Part shown: piece after piece, positions 1-8,117 of the stretch
Position numbering within the stretch: the stretch's first letter is position 1
Layout: each line of letters starts with the position of its first letter
DNA from: Sphingomonas sp. FARSPH
GTDB taxonomy: Bacteria; Pseudomonadota; Alphaproteobacteria; Sphingomonadales; Sphingomonadaceae
Length of the DNA: 64,000 bases
Reading direction: 5' to 3'
Assembly (NCBI RefSeq): GCF_003355005.1
Contig: NZ_CP029985.1
Coordinates: 1,107,001 to 1,171,000, forward strand
Translations under genes and position numbers: made by a program
Notes under the pieces: model-generated
Seen by the model: the letters and a program-made list of their open reading frames with translations, nothing else
Told to the model about the DNA's origin: nothing
The model's database searches: none

Positions 1-6
1 GCTGCC

Positions 7-645
7 ATGATCCTGCACGGCTATTGGCGCTCCGGCGCCGCCTATCGCGTCCGCATCGCGCTCGCGCTGAAGGGCGTGGCATACGACCAAGTCAATTACG
101 ACCTGCGCACCGGCGCGCAAGGATCGGCGGACTATGCCGCGCTCAACCCGGCCAAGCTGGTGCCCGCGCTGGAGACCGATGGCCGCATCCTGACGCAGTC
201 GAGCGCGATCATCGAATGGCTCGACGAAACCTGTCCCGACCCGCCCCTGCTCCCCGCCGACGCCTTCGGCAGGGCGCGCGTGCGGGCGCTGGTCGCGACG
301 ATCGCGGGCGATACGCATCCGCTCCACAATCTGCGCGTCCATAAGAGCTTGCGCGAGCAATTCGGCGCGGACGAGGCGGCGGTGACCGACTGGAACCGCC
401 ACTGGATCGCGACCGGCCTCGCCGCGGTCGAGGCGATGGTCGCGCAGGGTGGACGCGGCTTCGCTTATGGCGGCACACCGACGATCGCCGATTGCTACAC
501 CGTCCCCGCCCTCTATTCCGCGCATCGCTTCGGCGTCGACGTCGCCGGCTTCCCCGCGCTCGTCGCGGCAGGCGAGCGGGCGGCGGCCCTGCCCGCGGTA
601 CAGGCGGCGCACCCGTCCGTACAACCCGACGCCGATCCGGCGTGA
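7..645 (+). CDS. maiA: Maleylacetoacetate isomerase (zeta-class GST)
   Basis: A 212-residue zeta-class glutathione transferase that isomerises maleylacetoacetate to fumarylacetoacetate in tyrosine/homogentisate breakdown, in the cytoplasm. The N-terminal thioredoxin-like half opens with the family signature YWRSGAAYRVRIALALKG. The usual SS pair of the active-site motif is SG here, with the first Ser (residue 9) kept. The cis-Pro region (KLVPAL) and the glutathione-contacting QSSAII motif follow, then an all-helical C-terminal half. Length is normal for the family. The start lies six bases into the window, so its ribosome binding site and any upstream fumarylacetoacetase gene are not visible. 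The next gene starts inside its stop codon (GTGA). Confidence 0.9.
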   Translation: MILHGYWRSGAAYRVRIALALKGVAYDQVNYDLRTGAQGSADYAALNPAKLVPALETDGRILTQSSAIIEWLDETCPDPPLLPADAFGRARVRALVATIAGDTHPLHNLRVHKSLREQFGADEAAVTDWNRHWIATGLAAVEAMVAQGGRGFAYGGTPTIADCYTVPALYSAHRFGVDVAGFPALVAAGERAAALPAVQAAHPSVQPDADPA

Positions 646-1004
646 CCGCGACGCTGCGCCTGTCCGCGACGCCGGCCGGCGTGCGTCTCGCGCCGTTCGC
701 CGACCTCGCGGATGGCACGGCGCGCAATTTCGTGCTGCAGATGAAGGCCGGGCGCTTTCACGGCTTCGTCGTACGACGCGGTGCGGAGGTGGTCGGCTAT
801 GTCGATCGCTGCCCCCACGCGGGCGTCCCGCTGGCGCAGACGCTCGACGATTATCTCAGCCCCTCGGGCGATCTCATCGCATGTAGCTGGCATGGCGCGC
901 TGTTCCGCATCGGTGACGGCGCCTGCGTCGGCGGTCCGTGCGTGGGTCAGGCGCTGACGCCATGGCCCGTCACCGTGGTCGACGGCTTCGTCACCACCGC
1001 CTGA
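642..1004 (+). CDS. Rieske [2Fe-2S] domain protein
   Basis: A soluble 120-residue Rieske ferredoxin-like protein. The two cluster-binding motifs are CPHAG (residues ~49-53) and CSWHG (~77-81), supplying the two Cys and two His ligands of a [2Fe-2S] cluster. I place the start at the GTG overlapping the maiA stop codon. The open frame extends upstream but there runs inside maiA in another frame. The overlap suggests translational coupling with maiA. Single-domain Rieske proteins act as electron carriers or small oxygenase subunits, and nothing here says which. No membrane segment or signal peptide is visible. Confidence 0.85.
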   Translation: MTATLRLSATPAGVRLAPFADLADGTARNFVLQMKAGRFHGFVVRRGAEVVGYVDRCPHAGVPLAQTLDDYLSPSGDLIACSWHGALFRIGDGACVGGPCVGQALTPWPVTVVDGFVTTA

Positions 1005-1090
1005 GCCGTCTCCCAGCACGGGCCGGCGACCGCTTTCGCAATTGCAGCATCGCGTATACACTGCGCATTCGACCGTTGCGGGAGCAAGCG

Positions 1091-2059
1091 ATGCCAAGTG
1101 GTGACCGACTGAATCTGGGCGCGCTGTTCGGCGGGGTCGTCGCCGCATCGGGGTTCGGCCTTGCCGGCTATTCCGAATGGATCGCGCGCGAGGCGGAGCG
1201 GCTGGTGCCGCCTGACGGCGTGTTCCGCGAGGTCGAGGGTGCCCGGCTCCACTATGTCTCGCTGGGCACACCGGGAAAGCCGGCGATCGTCATGATCCAC
1301 GGCCTTGGCGGCCAGCTGCGCAATTTCTCCTATGCCATGGCGCAGAAGCTCGCCGACGACTTCCGCGTCATCCTGGTCGACCGACCGGGGTCGGGCTATT
1401 CGGTCGCGCATGGCGCGATACAGCCCGATATCGCGGCCCAGGCGGCGATGATCGGCCAGCTGATCGCCTTTCTCGGGCTCGAACGCCCGCTCGTCGTCGG
1501 CCATTCTTTGGGCGGCGCGGTCGCGCTGGCGCTCGCGGTCGCGCAACCCGAACTGGTCGGCGGCCTCGCGCTGATCGCACCGCTGACCCAGCATCAGGAA
1601 GAGGTGCCCGCCGCCTTCCGCGCGCTCGCCGCCATGCCAGCGGGCCTTCGCCGGCTGATGGCACAGACGATCGGTACGCCGCTCAGCCGGATCGGCGCCG
1701 AACAGACGCTGGCGGAAGTCTTCTCGCCCGAACCTGCGCCGGACGATTTCGCGACCCGCGGTGGCGGCGCGCTGGCGCAGCGGCCGGGCAATATCGCCGC
1801 CGCGGCGGCCGATCTCGCCGCCGCGAGCACCGACATGCCCGCCTTCGTCGCGCGCTATCGTACGCTCGCGTTGCCCGTATCGATCCTGTTCGGCCGCGAC
1901 GATGCGATCCTGTCGCCGGCGCTGCACGGCGAAACGACCGCCGCCGCCATCCCCGACGCTCGGCTGCAACTGGTCGCGGGTGGCCACATGCTGCCCGTGA
2001 CGCAGCCCGACGCTACCGCCGCCTTCGTCCACGCCGCCGCAATGCGCATCCGGCGCTAG
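1091..2059 (+). CDS. Alpha/beta-fold hydrolase
   Basis: A 322-residue alpha/beta hydrolase. Visible are the oxyanion-hole motif HGLGG (~70-74), the nucleophile elbow GHSLGG with Ser139, a late acid in GRDDAILS and the catalytic His in GGHMLP. A hydrophobic stretch at residues 10-28 could be a signal anchor, so the enzyme may face the periplasm. Start chosen at ATG 1091, preceded by GGGAGCAAGCG. The ORF extends further upstream only through the Rieske gene. Substrate cannot be inferred; esterases, haloperoxidase-like and ring-fission hydrolases share this pattern. It is convergent with the next gene. Confidence 0.8.
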   Translation: MPSGDRLNLGALFGGVVAASGFGLAGYSEWIAREAERLVPPDGVFREVEGARLHYVSLGTPGKPAIVMIHGLGGQLRNFSYAMAQKLADDFRVILVDRPGSGYSVAHGAIQPDIAAQAAMIGQLIAFLGLERPLVVGHSLGGAVALALAVAQPELVGGLALIAPLTQHQEEVPAAFRALAAMPAGLRRLMAQTIGTPLSRIGAEQTLAEVFSPEPAPDDFATRGGGALAQRPGNIAAAAADLAAASTDMPAFVARYRTLALPVSILFGRDDAILSPALHGETTAAAIPDARLQLVAGGHMLPVTQPDATAAFVHAAAMRIRR

Positions 2060-2118
2060 AGTCTGATCCGGCGAAACTGGACAGGGGCGGTACCTGCCCG
2101 CTTCCACGTCCGTGAACG

Positions 2119-2646
2119 CTAGGCGTCCCGGACCGCCAGCTCCGCAGCGTAACGCCGTGCATTCGCGACATAGGTCGCGGCAGAGAGGTGCAGGCCGGCG
2201 ACCTCCGCGTCGGTGAGGGTACGGACCACGCGCGCCGGCGACCCGACGATCAACGAGCGTGGCGGAAATACCTTGCCCTCGGTGACCAGCGCGCCGGCGC
2301 CGACCAGGCTTTCAGCACCGATCTCCGCCCGGTTGAGCACGATCGCACCCATGCCGATCAGGCTGTGGTCGCCTATCGTCGCGCCATGCACGATCGCGCG
2401 GTGGCCGATCGTCACGCCGCGCCCGATCGTCGCCGGGACACCGGGATCGGCGTGGATGACCGCGGCGTCCTGCACGTTGCTCCGCGCGCCGATGACGATC
2501 GGATCGTTGTCGCCGCGCACGACCGCGTTGAACCAGATCGACGCCTCATCCCCCAGCGTCACGTTGCCGATCACCTGCGCCCCCGGAGCGACGAAGCCGC
2601 CCTGTCCCACCACGGGGGTGATACCGTTTAGCATCATGATGGTCAT
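2119..2646 (-). CDS. Gamma-carbonic anhydrase-like hexapeptide protein
   Basis: A 175-residue left-handed beta-helix protein of the gamma-carbonic anhydrase/YrdA-PaaY group. Hexapeptide repeats run through most of the chain, with the family motifs NVVVRGD-like (NAVVRGDNDPI), NVQDAAVIHAD, TIGHRAIVHG and SLIGMGAIVLN. The His residues in VIHAD, IGHRAIVHG are those that usually bind metal between subunits of the trimer. Many members of this group show little anhydrase activity, so catalytic function is not assured. The reading frame opens with MTIMM and the exact Met is uncertain by one or two codons. It is divergent from the chemoreceptor cluster. Confidence 0.85.
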   Translation of the reverse strand: MTIMMLNGITPVVGQGGFVAPGAQVIGNVTLGDEASIWFNAVVRGDNDPIVIGARSNVQDAAVIHADPGVPATIGRGVTIGHRAIVHGATIGDHSLIGMGAIVLNRAEIGAESLVGAGALVTEGKVFPPRSLIVGSPARVVRTLTDAEVAGLHLSAATYVANARRYAAELAVRDA

Positions 2647-2840
2647 CGTCGCGTCTCCCGCCGGTGTCTATGCCCGCAACCATCGGGCTCGCCAACCGCG
2701 TACGAAATCGAACCATTATGGGCATGTTTAACGAGATATTCAGACTATTCGTCGAAATCGGACACGAGGTCGGCAATGCTGACGAGAGCCGAATTCTCGT
2801 CAGAAAACGCTGCCCCGACCCTATACGGAGTATCCGCCGC

Positions 2841-4268
2841 ATGTTGTCCTGGTTCGAAAAACACGCGCCGATCCGGGTGAAGTTTCGTGCCCTGCTGGTC
2901 ACACATACCGCGATCGCGCTGGGCGGCGCCGCGACGACCTATGCCGCGCTGTCGACTGCCCCCGGCAACGGGCTGACATTCGCCGCGATCCAGGCGCTGC
3001 TGATCGCGCTGACGATCGCGACCGTGCTCGTCAGCGGCCATTTGATCTGCGCGCCCTACGTCAACACGGTGGTTCGCATGGAAGGACTGGCGGCGGGCGA
3101 TATCGAAACTGCGATCCGCTATTCGGATCATCGCGACTGTGTCGGACGGATGTCGCGCGCGATGGTGGTGTTTCGTGACAATGCCGAACGGGTTCGGGCG
3201 GGCAGCGTCGCGCAGCAGCAGGTCGTCCAGTCGCTGGGCGAAGGGCTCGACCGCCTCGCTGCACGGGACCTCACCTATCGGATCACGACGGCGCTGCCGG
3301 CCGAATACGAACAGCTGCGCGTCGATTTCAATCGCGCGATGGACGGCCTGTCGACCGCGATCCTCACCGTCGCGGCCGCCACGAACGGTATCAATCATGG
3401 CGCCAGCGACGTGCGCTCCGCCTCCGACGATCTGTCGCAGCGCACCGAGCAGCAGGCAGCGAGTCTGGAGGAAACCGCCGCCGCGATGGACGAGATCACG
3501 GCGACCGTGCGCCAGACCGCGGCAGGCGCCGTCAAGGCGAACACCGTCGTCGCCGAGGCGCGCGTCGATGCCGAGCATTCCGGCGACGTCGTAAGCCGCG
3601 CGGTCGACGCGATGGGCGGCATCCAGCGCGCATCGAACGAGATCGGCGAGATCATCTCCGTCATCGATGGCATCGCGTTTCAGACCAACCTGCTCGCGCT
3701 TAATGCGGGCGTCGAGGCGGCGCGCGCCGGGGACGCCGGCAAGGGCTTCGCGGTGGTCGCCAGCGAAGTCCGCGCCCTCGCGCAGCGTTCCGCCGATGCG
3801 GCCAAGGACGTGAAGACCAAGATCACCGCCTCCACCGAGCAGGTCGAGGCCGGCGTGCAACTGGTTAACGAAACCGGCGCGGCGCTGAACCGCATCATCG
3901 GCCGGATCGGCGAGATCAGCACGCTCGTCGCACACATCGCGACCAACGCCGAAAGCCAGGCGACCGGCCTCCAGCAGGTCAACACCGCGGTCAACGAGAT
4001 GGACGGCGTGACGCAGCAGAATGCCGCGATGGTCGAGGAGGCGACCGCCGCCGCCCGCTCGCTGTCGGCCGAGGCGGACCAGCTCGCGCGCCAGGTCGCC
4101 CGCTTCAGGATCGAGGGCGATCACGCCGCTCCGGCTGCGACGAACCCGGTTCACGGCCTGCAACGCCAAGCGGCGGAGGCCGGCCGGCGGATCGCACGCA
4201 CCGGCTCGCCGCGACATCAGGGTAACGCCGCCCTTGCCATTGCACAGGAGGATTGGTCCGAATTCTAG
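2841..4268 (+). CDS. Methyl-accepting chemotaxis protein, paralogue 1
   Basis: A 475-residue chemoreceptor, first of three tandem paralogues. Two hydrophobic helices (about 17-39 and 45-66) are joined by only a few residues, so there is essentially no periplasmic ligand-binding domain. A HAMP-like region (~67-120), a second HAMP-like linker and the long coiled-coil signalling domain follow, with the conserved hairpin tip around FQTNLLALNAGVEAARAGDAG. The C-terminus ends in EDWSEF, fitting the xWxxF tether for CheR/CheB (NWETF in enteric receptors). The frame is open from 2664, but I start at ATG 2841 because the two paralogues start with the matching MLQWF sequence and GGAG lies 10 bases upstream. 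Confidence 0.9.
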   Translation: MLSWFEKHAPIRVKFRALLVTHTAIALGGAATTYAALSTAPGNGLTFAAIQALLIALTIATVLVSGHLICAPYVNTVVRMEGLAAGDIETAIRYSDHRDCVGRMSRAMVVFRDNAERVRAGSVAQQQVVQSLGEGLDRLAARDLTYRITTALPAEYEQLRVDFNRAMDGLSTAILTVAAATNGINHGASDVRSASDDLSQRTEQQAASLEETAAAMDEITATVRQTAAGAVKANTVVAEARVDAEHSGDVVSRAVDAMGGIQRASNEIGEIISVIDGIAFQTNLLALNAGVEAARAGDAGKGFAVVASEVRALAQRSADAAKDVKTKITASTEQVEAGVQLVNETGAALNRIIGRIGEISTLVAHIATNAESQATGLQQVNTAVNEMDGVTQQNAAMVEEATAAARSLSAEADQLARQVARFRIEGDHAAPAATNPVHGLQRQAAEAGRRIARTGSPRHQGNAALAIAQEDWSEF

Positions 4269-4428
4269 GCGGTGCGAAACGGGCAACGGCGTTTCCTCCG
4301 CCGCCCCGGACCGTCCGCACAAAACGGGTAAATCCCGCCACAACCAGAAATTAAGCAACATTCTGTAGCACTTCGCGCTGCACGGCCCCGCGACGATCTG
4401 TCGCGGGCCACAGCAAGAGGAGGCTGTG

Positions 4429-5859
4429 ATGTTGCAATGGTTTGAAAAGCGGGCGCCGATCCGTCTCAAATTTCGCGTTCTGGCGAGCGCGCAGGGGGTC
4501 ACGGGCCTTGCCGTCGTCGCGACCGTCGCCGGCGCGACGACGGGCTATTTTGCGTTATCGCCGATGATGACGACGTCGGTCGCCGCACTGCTCGTCGCCG
4601 CAATGGTCGCCACGACGATGCTCGCCAGCCGGCGCATCTGCACGCCCTATGTCGACACGGTCGTGCGCATGGAGGCGATGGCAGCCGGCGATCTCGATTC
4701 GCCGATCGCGCATAGCGACAATCGCGACTGCGTCGGCCGCATGACCCAGGCGATGGGCATATTTCGTCGCAACATGGAAGAGGCGAATACCGCGGAGGCG
4801 CAGCGGATCATGGCCGAAGCGCTCGCCAGCGGCCTGCGCGAACTGGCGCGGGGCAATCTGGCCTATCGGATCGATGCGCCGTTCCCGTCGACGTTCGAGA
4901 CGCTGCGTACCGATTTCAACGCCGCGATGGCGGCAATCCACGACACCGTCTGCGCAGTGAGCGCTGCAGCGTCTAACATCCACGACGGTTCGGCGGACAT
5001 CCGCCATGCGTCGGACGACCTGTCGCAGCGTACCGAGCAGCAGGCCGCGAGCCTGGAGGAGACGGCGGCCGCGATGGACGAGATCACCACGACGGTGCGC
5101 CAGACCGCCGCAGGGGCGGTCAAGGCGAACAGCGCCGTCGAGGACGCACGCGTCGAGGCGGAACAATCGGGCGGCATCGTCAGCCGCGCAGTCGACGCGA
5201 TGGGCGGCATCGAACGCGCATCGAACGAGATTTCGGAGATAATCTCCGTCATCGACGGCATCGCGTTCCAGACCAACCTGCTCGCGCTCAACGCGGGCGT
5301 CGAGGCGGCGCGCGCAGGCGACGCGGGCAAGGGCTTTGCCGTCGTCGCGAGCGAAGTGCGCGCGCTCGCGCAGCGCTCCGCCGATGCGGCCAAGGACGTC
5401 AAGACCAAGATCACCGCGTCGACACAGCAGGTCGAGGTCGGCGTCCAGCTGGTCAGCGAGACGGGTGCGGCGCTCAACCGGATCATCGGCCGCATCGGCG
5501 AGATCAGCGCGCTGGTCGGCGAAATCGCCAGGGCCGCGGAAAGCCAGGCGACGGGTCTGCAACAGGTCAACACCGCGGTCAGCGAAATGGACGGCGTGAC
5601 GCAGCAGAATGCCGCGATGGTCGAGGAGGCGACCGCCGCCGCGCGCTCGCTGTCGGCCGAGGCGGACGAGCTCGCCCGGCAGGTGACGCGCTTCAAGGTG
5701 TCGCACGAGCGGCCTGCTGCACTCACGCCGGCGAGCCCGGTCCACGACCTGCAGCAGCGCGCCGCGGAAGCCGGCCGCCGCATCGTCCGCGCGACGCCGA
5801 CGCGCCGTCACGGCAACGCCGCCGTCGCCTTGGCACAGGACGACTGGTCGGAATTCTGA
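4429..5859 (+). CDS. Methyl-accepting chemotaxis protein, paralogue 2
   Basis: A 476-residue chemoreceptor closely similar to its two neighbours. It has two adjacent membrane helices within residues ~20-66 and no sizeable periplasmic loop, then HAMP (~66-120), a second HAMP-like segment (~125-190) and the signalling hairpin with QTNLLALNAGVEAARAG. It ends in DDWSEF, the probable CheR/CheB tether. ATG 4429 is preferred over GTG 4426 because AGGAGG lies 5 bases before it, the same spacing as in paralogue 3. The cytoplasmic half is nearly identical to paralogues 1 and 3 while the membrane region has diverged, which points to duplication plus specialisation or gene conversion of the output half. 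Confidence 0.9.
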   Translation: MLQWFEKRAPIRLKFRVLASAQGVTGLAVVATVAGATTGYFALSPMMTTSVAALLVAAMVATTMLASRRICTPYVDTVVRMEAMAAGDLDSPIAHSDNRDCVGRMTQAMGIFRRNMEEANTAEAQRIMAEALASGLRELARGNLAYRIDAPFPSTFETLRTDFNAAMAAIHDTVCAVSAAASNIHDGSADIRHASDDLSQRTEQQAASLEETAAAMDEITTTVRQTAAGAVKANSAVEDARVEAEQSGGIVSRAVDAMGGIERASNEISEIISVIDGIAFQTNLLALNAGVEAARAGDAGKGFAVVASEVRALAQRSADAAKDVKTKITASTQQVEVGVQLVSETGAALNRIIGRIGEISALVGEIARAAESQATGLQQVNTAVSEMDGVTQQNAAMVEEATAAARSLSAEADELARQVTRFKVSHERPAALTPASPVHDLQQRAAEAGRRIVRATPTRRHGNAAVALAQDDWSEF

Positions 5860-6075
5860 CGCTTCCCCTCGTCCGTACGATGATCGGTCCCACCGCCGCC
5901 CCGGCAAGGACCGTCATCTGCGCGTCACGACGTGAAACGTGGGGACGCTGCATCGCTGCGCGGACGCACCACCCGCATCCGCCATAACGAGTTGACGGCG
6001 TAAGCAATATTAAATCCATAATCGATATATCGGCGCCACAGACGGTCGTCTTCACGACCGCGGATGGAGGATATG

Positions 6076-7506
6076 ATGTTGCAGTGGTTCGCACGACAGG
6101 CGCCGATCCGCCTCAAATTTCGCGTGCTCGCCGGCGCGCAAGCGGTACTCGCCGCCGCCGCGCTGGCGATCGGTGCGGACCTGGTCCTGAACGTAGGCGT
6201 CACCGTATCGCCGCTGCTCATCGGGGCGGGCGCGCTGGCGGTCGTCGCCATCGTCGCGACGACCATCCTTGCCGGCCGACTGATCTGCACCCCTTATGTC
6301 GATACGGTCGTGCGGATGGAGGCGATGGCGGCGGGCGATCTCGACGCGCCGATCGCCTATACCGACAACGGCGACTGCGTCGGCCGCATGACCAAGGCGA
6401 TGGCGGTGTTCCGCGACAATGCCGAGCGGGTCCGCGCCGCCAGTGCGGCCCAGGCGATCGTCGTCCGCTCGCTTGGCGAGGGGCTCGATCGCCTTGCCGC
6501 CAACGATCTTACCCATCGTATCACCGCGACCTATCCGGCCGATTACGAGCAGCTGCGCGTCGACTACAACCGTGCGATGGACGGCGTCGCGCAGGCGATG
6601 GCCGCGGTCGCCGCGGCGACCAGTGGCATCAACAGCGGCGCCAGCGACGTACGCGCCGCCTCCGACGATCTGTCGCAGCGCACCGAGCAGCAGGCCGCGA
6701 GCCTCGAGGAAACCGCCGCCGCGATGGACGAGATCACCACGACGGTACGCCAGACCGCCGCAGGCGCCGTCAAGGCGAACAGCGCCGTCGAGGACGCGCG
6801 TGTCGAGGCCGAGCATTCGGGCGACGTCGTGCGCCGCGCGGTCGAGGCGATGGGCGGTATCGAGCGCGCATCGAACGAGATCGGCGAAATCATCTCCGTC
6901 ATCGACGGCATCGCGTTCCAGACCAACCTGCTCGCGCTCAACGCGGGCGTCGAAGCGGCGCGTGCCGGAGACGCGGGCAAGGGATTCGCGGTCGTCGCCA
7001 GCGAAGTCCGCGCGCTGGCGCAGCGTTCCGCCGATGCGGCGAAGGACGTCAAGACCAAGATCACCGCATCGACACAGCAGGTCGAAGCAGGGGTCCAGCT
7101 GGTCAGCGAGACGGGTGCGGCGCTCAACCGCATCATCGGCCGCATCGGCGAGATCAGCGCTCTGGTCGGCGAAATCGCCAAGGCCGCCGAGAATCAGGCC
7201 TCAGGCCTGCAACAGGTCAACACCGCAGTCAGCGAGATGGACGGCGTGACGCAGCAGAATGCCGCGATGGTCGAGGAGGCGACCGCCGCCGCGCGATCGC
7301 TCTCCGCCGAAGCCGACGAACTCGCGCGTCACGTCGCCTGCTTCAAGATCGGCAACGAACGTCCGGCCGCCATGTCGGCGAGCCCGGTTCACGACTTGCA
7401 GCAGCGCGCCGCGGAAGCCGGTCGCCGCATCGCCCGCGCGACGCCGACACGCCGTCACGGCAACGCCGCCGTCGCCTTGGCACAGGACGACTGGTCGGAA
7501 TTCTGA
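6076..7506 (+). CDS. Methyl-accepting chemotaxis protein, paralogue 3
   Basis: Third tandem chemoreceptor, 476 residues from ATG 6076 (GGAGG five bases upstream; in-frame ATGs at 6064 and 6073 are less well placed). The architecture matches paralogues 1 and 2: MLQWFARQAPIRLKFR cytoplasmic start, two back-to-back membrane helices, HAMP segments and a long signalling coiled coil with the FQTNLLALNAG tip and a DDWSEF end. With no periplasmic sensor domain, the signal is probably sensed at the membrane or in the cytoplasm; this is inference. The 216-base gap before it contains an AT-rich stretch around 6001-6030 and may carry its own promoter. Confidence 0.9.
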   Translation: MLQWFARQAPIRLKFRVLAGAQAVLAAAALAIGADLVLNVGVTVSPLLIGAGALAVVAIVATTILAGRLICTPYVDTVVRMEAMAAGDLDAPIAYTDNGDCVGRMTKAMAVFRDNAERVRAASAAQAIVVRSLGEGLDRLAANDLTHRITATYPADYEQLRVDYNRAMDGVAQAMAAVAAATSGINSGASDVRAASDDLSQRTEQQAASLEETAAAMDEITTTVRQTAAGAVKANSAVEDARVEAEHSGDVVRRAVEAMGGIERASNEIGEIISVIDGIAFQTNLLALNAGVEAARAGDAGKGFAVVASEVRALAQRSADAAKDVKTKITASTQQVEAGVQLVSETGAALNRIIGRIGEISALVGEIAKAAENQASGLQQVNTAVSEMDGVTQQNAAMVEEATAAARSLSAEADELARHVACFKIGNERPAAMSASPVHDLQQRAAEAGRRIARATPTRRHGNAAVALAQDDWSEF

Positions 7507-7610
7507 CCCGGCCGGCGCCGTTCGCATCAGTCGGCACCCTTAAGGCCGCTTTAACCACTGTAAGGTAAGCCGGTCCGATACAGACATACGATGTACGAGG
7601 GGGGCCTCAA

Positions 7611-7790
7611 ATGAATGACGCATCGCAAAAGCTTCGAACGGCGCCGACGCGCCGCGATGTCAGGGCGAGCGATGACGGGACCCCTCGCGCCATCCGGCAT
7701 GTATGGCGCCCCGCCGCAGCCGCCGGTCATGGCGCCGCCCGTCGCCCCGCGAAGGTCGCGGTGGCGAACGGCACCCGGCTGGCGGCCTGA
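7611..7790 (+). CDS. Possible small ORF upstream of the STAS gene
   Basis: A 59-residue open frame starting MNDASQKLRTAPTRRD and ending RLAA, with a strong GAGGGGGG ribosome-binding-like tract 5-14 bases upstream of ATG 7611. It ends 28 bases before the STAS gene. Composition is Arg/Ala-rich and I recognise no domain. The placement and binding site favour a real short protein or leader peptide at the head of the che operon, but in DNA of this GC content a chance ORF of this size is common. Confidence 0.3.
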   Translation: MNDASQKLRTAPTRRDVRASDDGTPRAIRHVWRPAAAAGHGAARRPAKVAVANGTRLAA

Positions 7791-7818
7791 CCCTCAAGAC
7801 CGAAGAGCGAATCCCCTC

Positions 7819-8103
7819 ATGCCCGCGCATCCGCTTCCCGCCACGCTCGATACCTCCGCGGCCTCGCCGCTCCGCCACCAATTGATCGCCAGCCTCGACC
7901 GGGGCGAGGCGATCCGGCTCGACGGCAGCGACGTCACCCGCGTCGGCCAGGCCTGTCTCCAGGTGCTGGCCGCCGCGCGCGCGGCGGCGGTGGCGCGCGG
8001 CCTCGGCTTTGCCATCGATGACCCCAGCGACGCGCTCGCCCGGATGATCGCGCTCGCCCGGCTCGACGCCGCGCTTGCCCCCACCGCCTGCCCCTCCGCC
8101 TGA
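7819..8103 (+). CDS. STAS-domain protein of the chemotaxis operon
   Basis: A 94-residue protein whose length and pattern (LDGSDVTRVGQACLQVLAAARAAA followed by GLGFAIDDPSDALARMIALARL) fit a single STAS domain of the anti-anti-sigma/MlaB-like type. The position where SpoIIAA-type proteins carry the phosphorylated Ser reads DVTRVGQ, as in many chemotaxis-linked STAS proteins. It sits 14 bases upstream of cheA, so it is probably the first or second gene of that operon. The frame is open from 7615, but the upstream part is Arg/Pro-rich and unlike a STAS domain, so ATG 7819 is chosen. Role in signalling is unknown. Confidence 0.7.
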   Translation: MPAHPLPATLDTSAASPLRHQLIASLDRGEAIRLDGSDVTRVGQACLQVLAAARAAAVARGLGFAIDDPSDALARMIALARLDAALAPTACPSA

Positions 8104-8117
8104 AGGATTCGAGGATC

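Noticed and set aside
5992..6023. TTGACG ... CATAAT as a promoter for chemoreceptor 3
   Set aside because: The spacer is about 20 bases, too long for a confident sigma-70 call.
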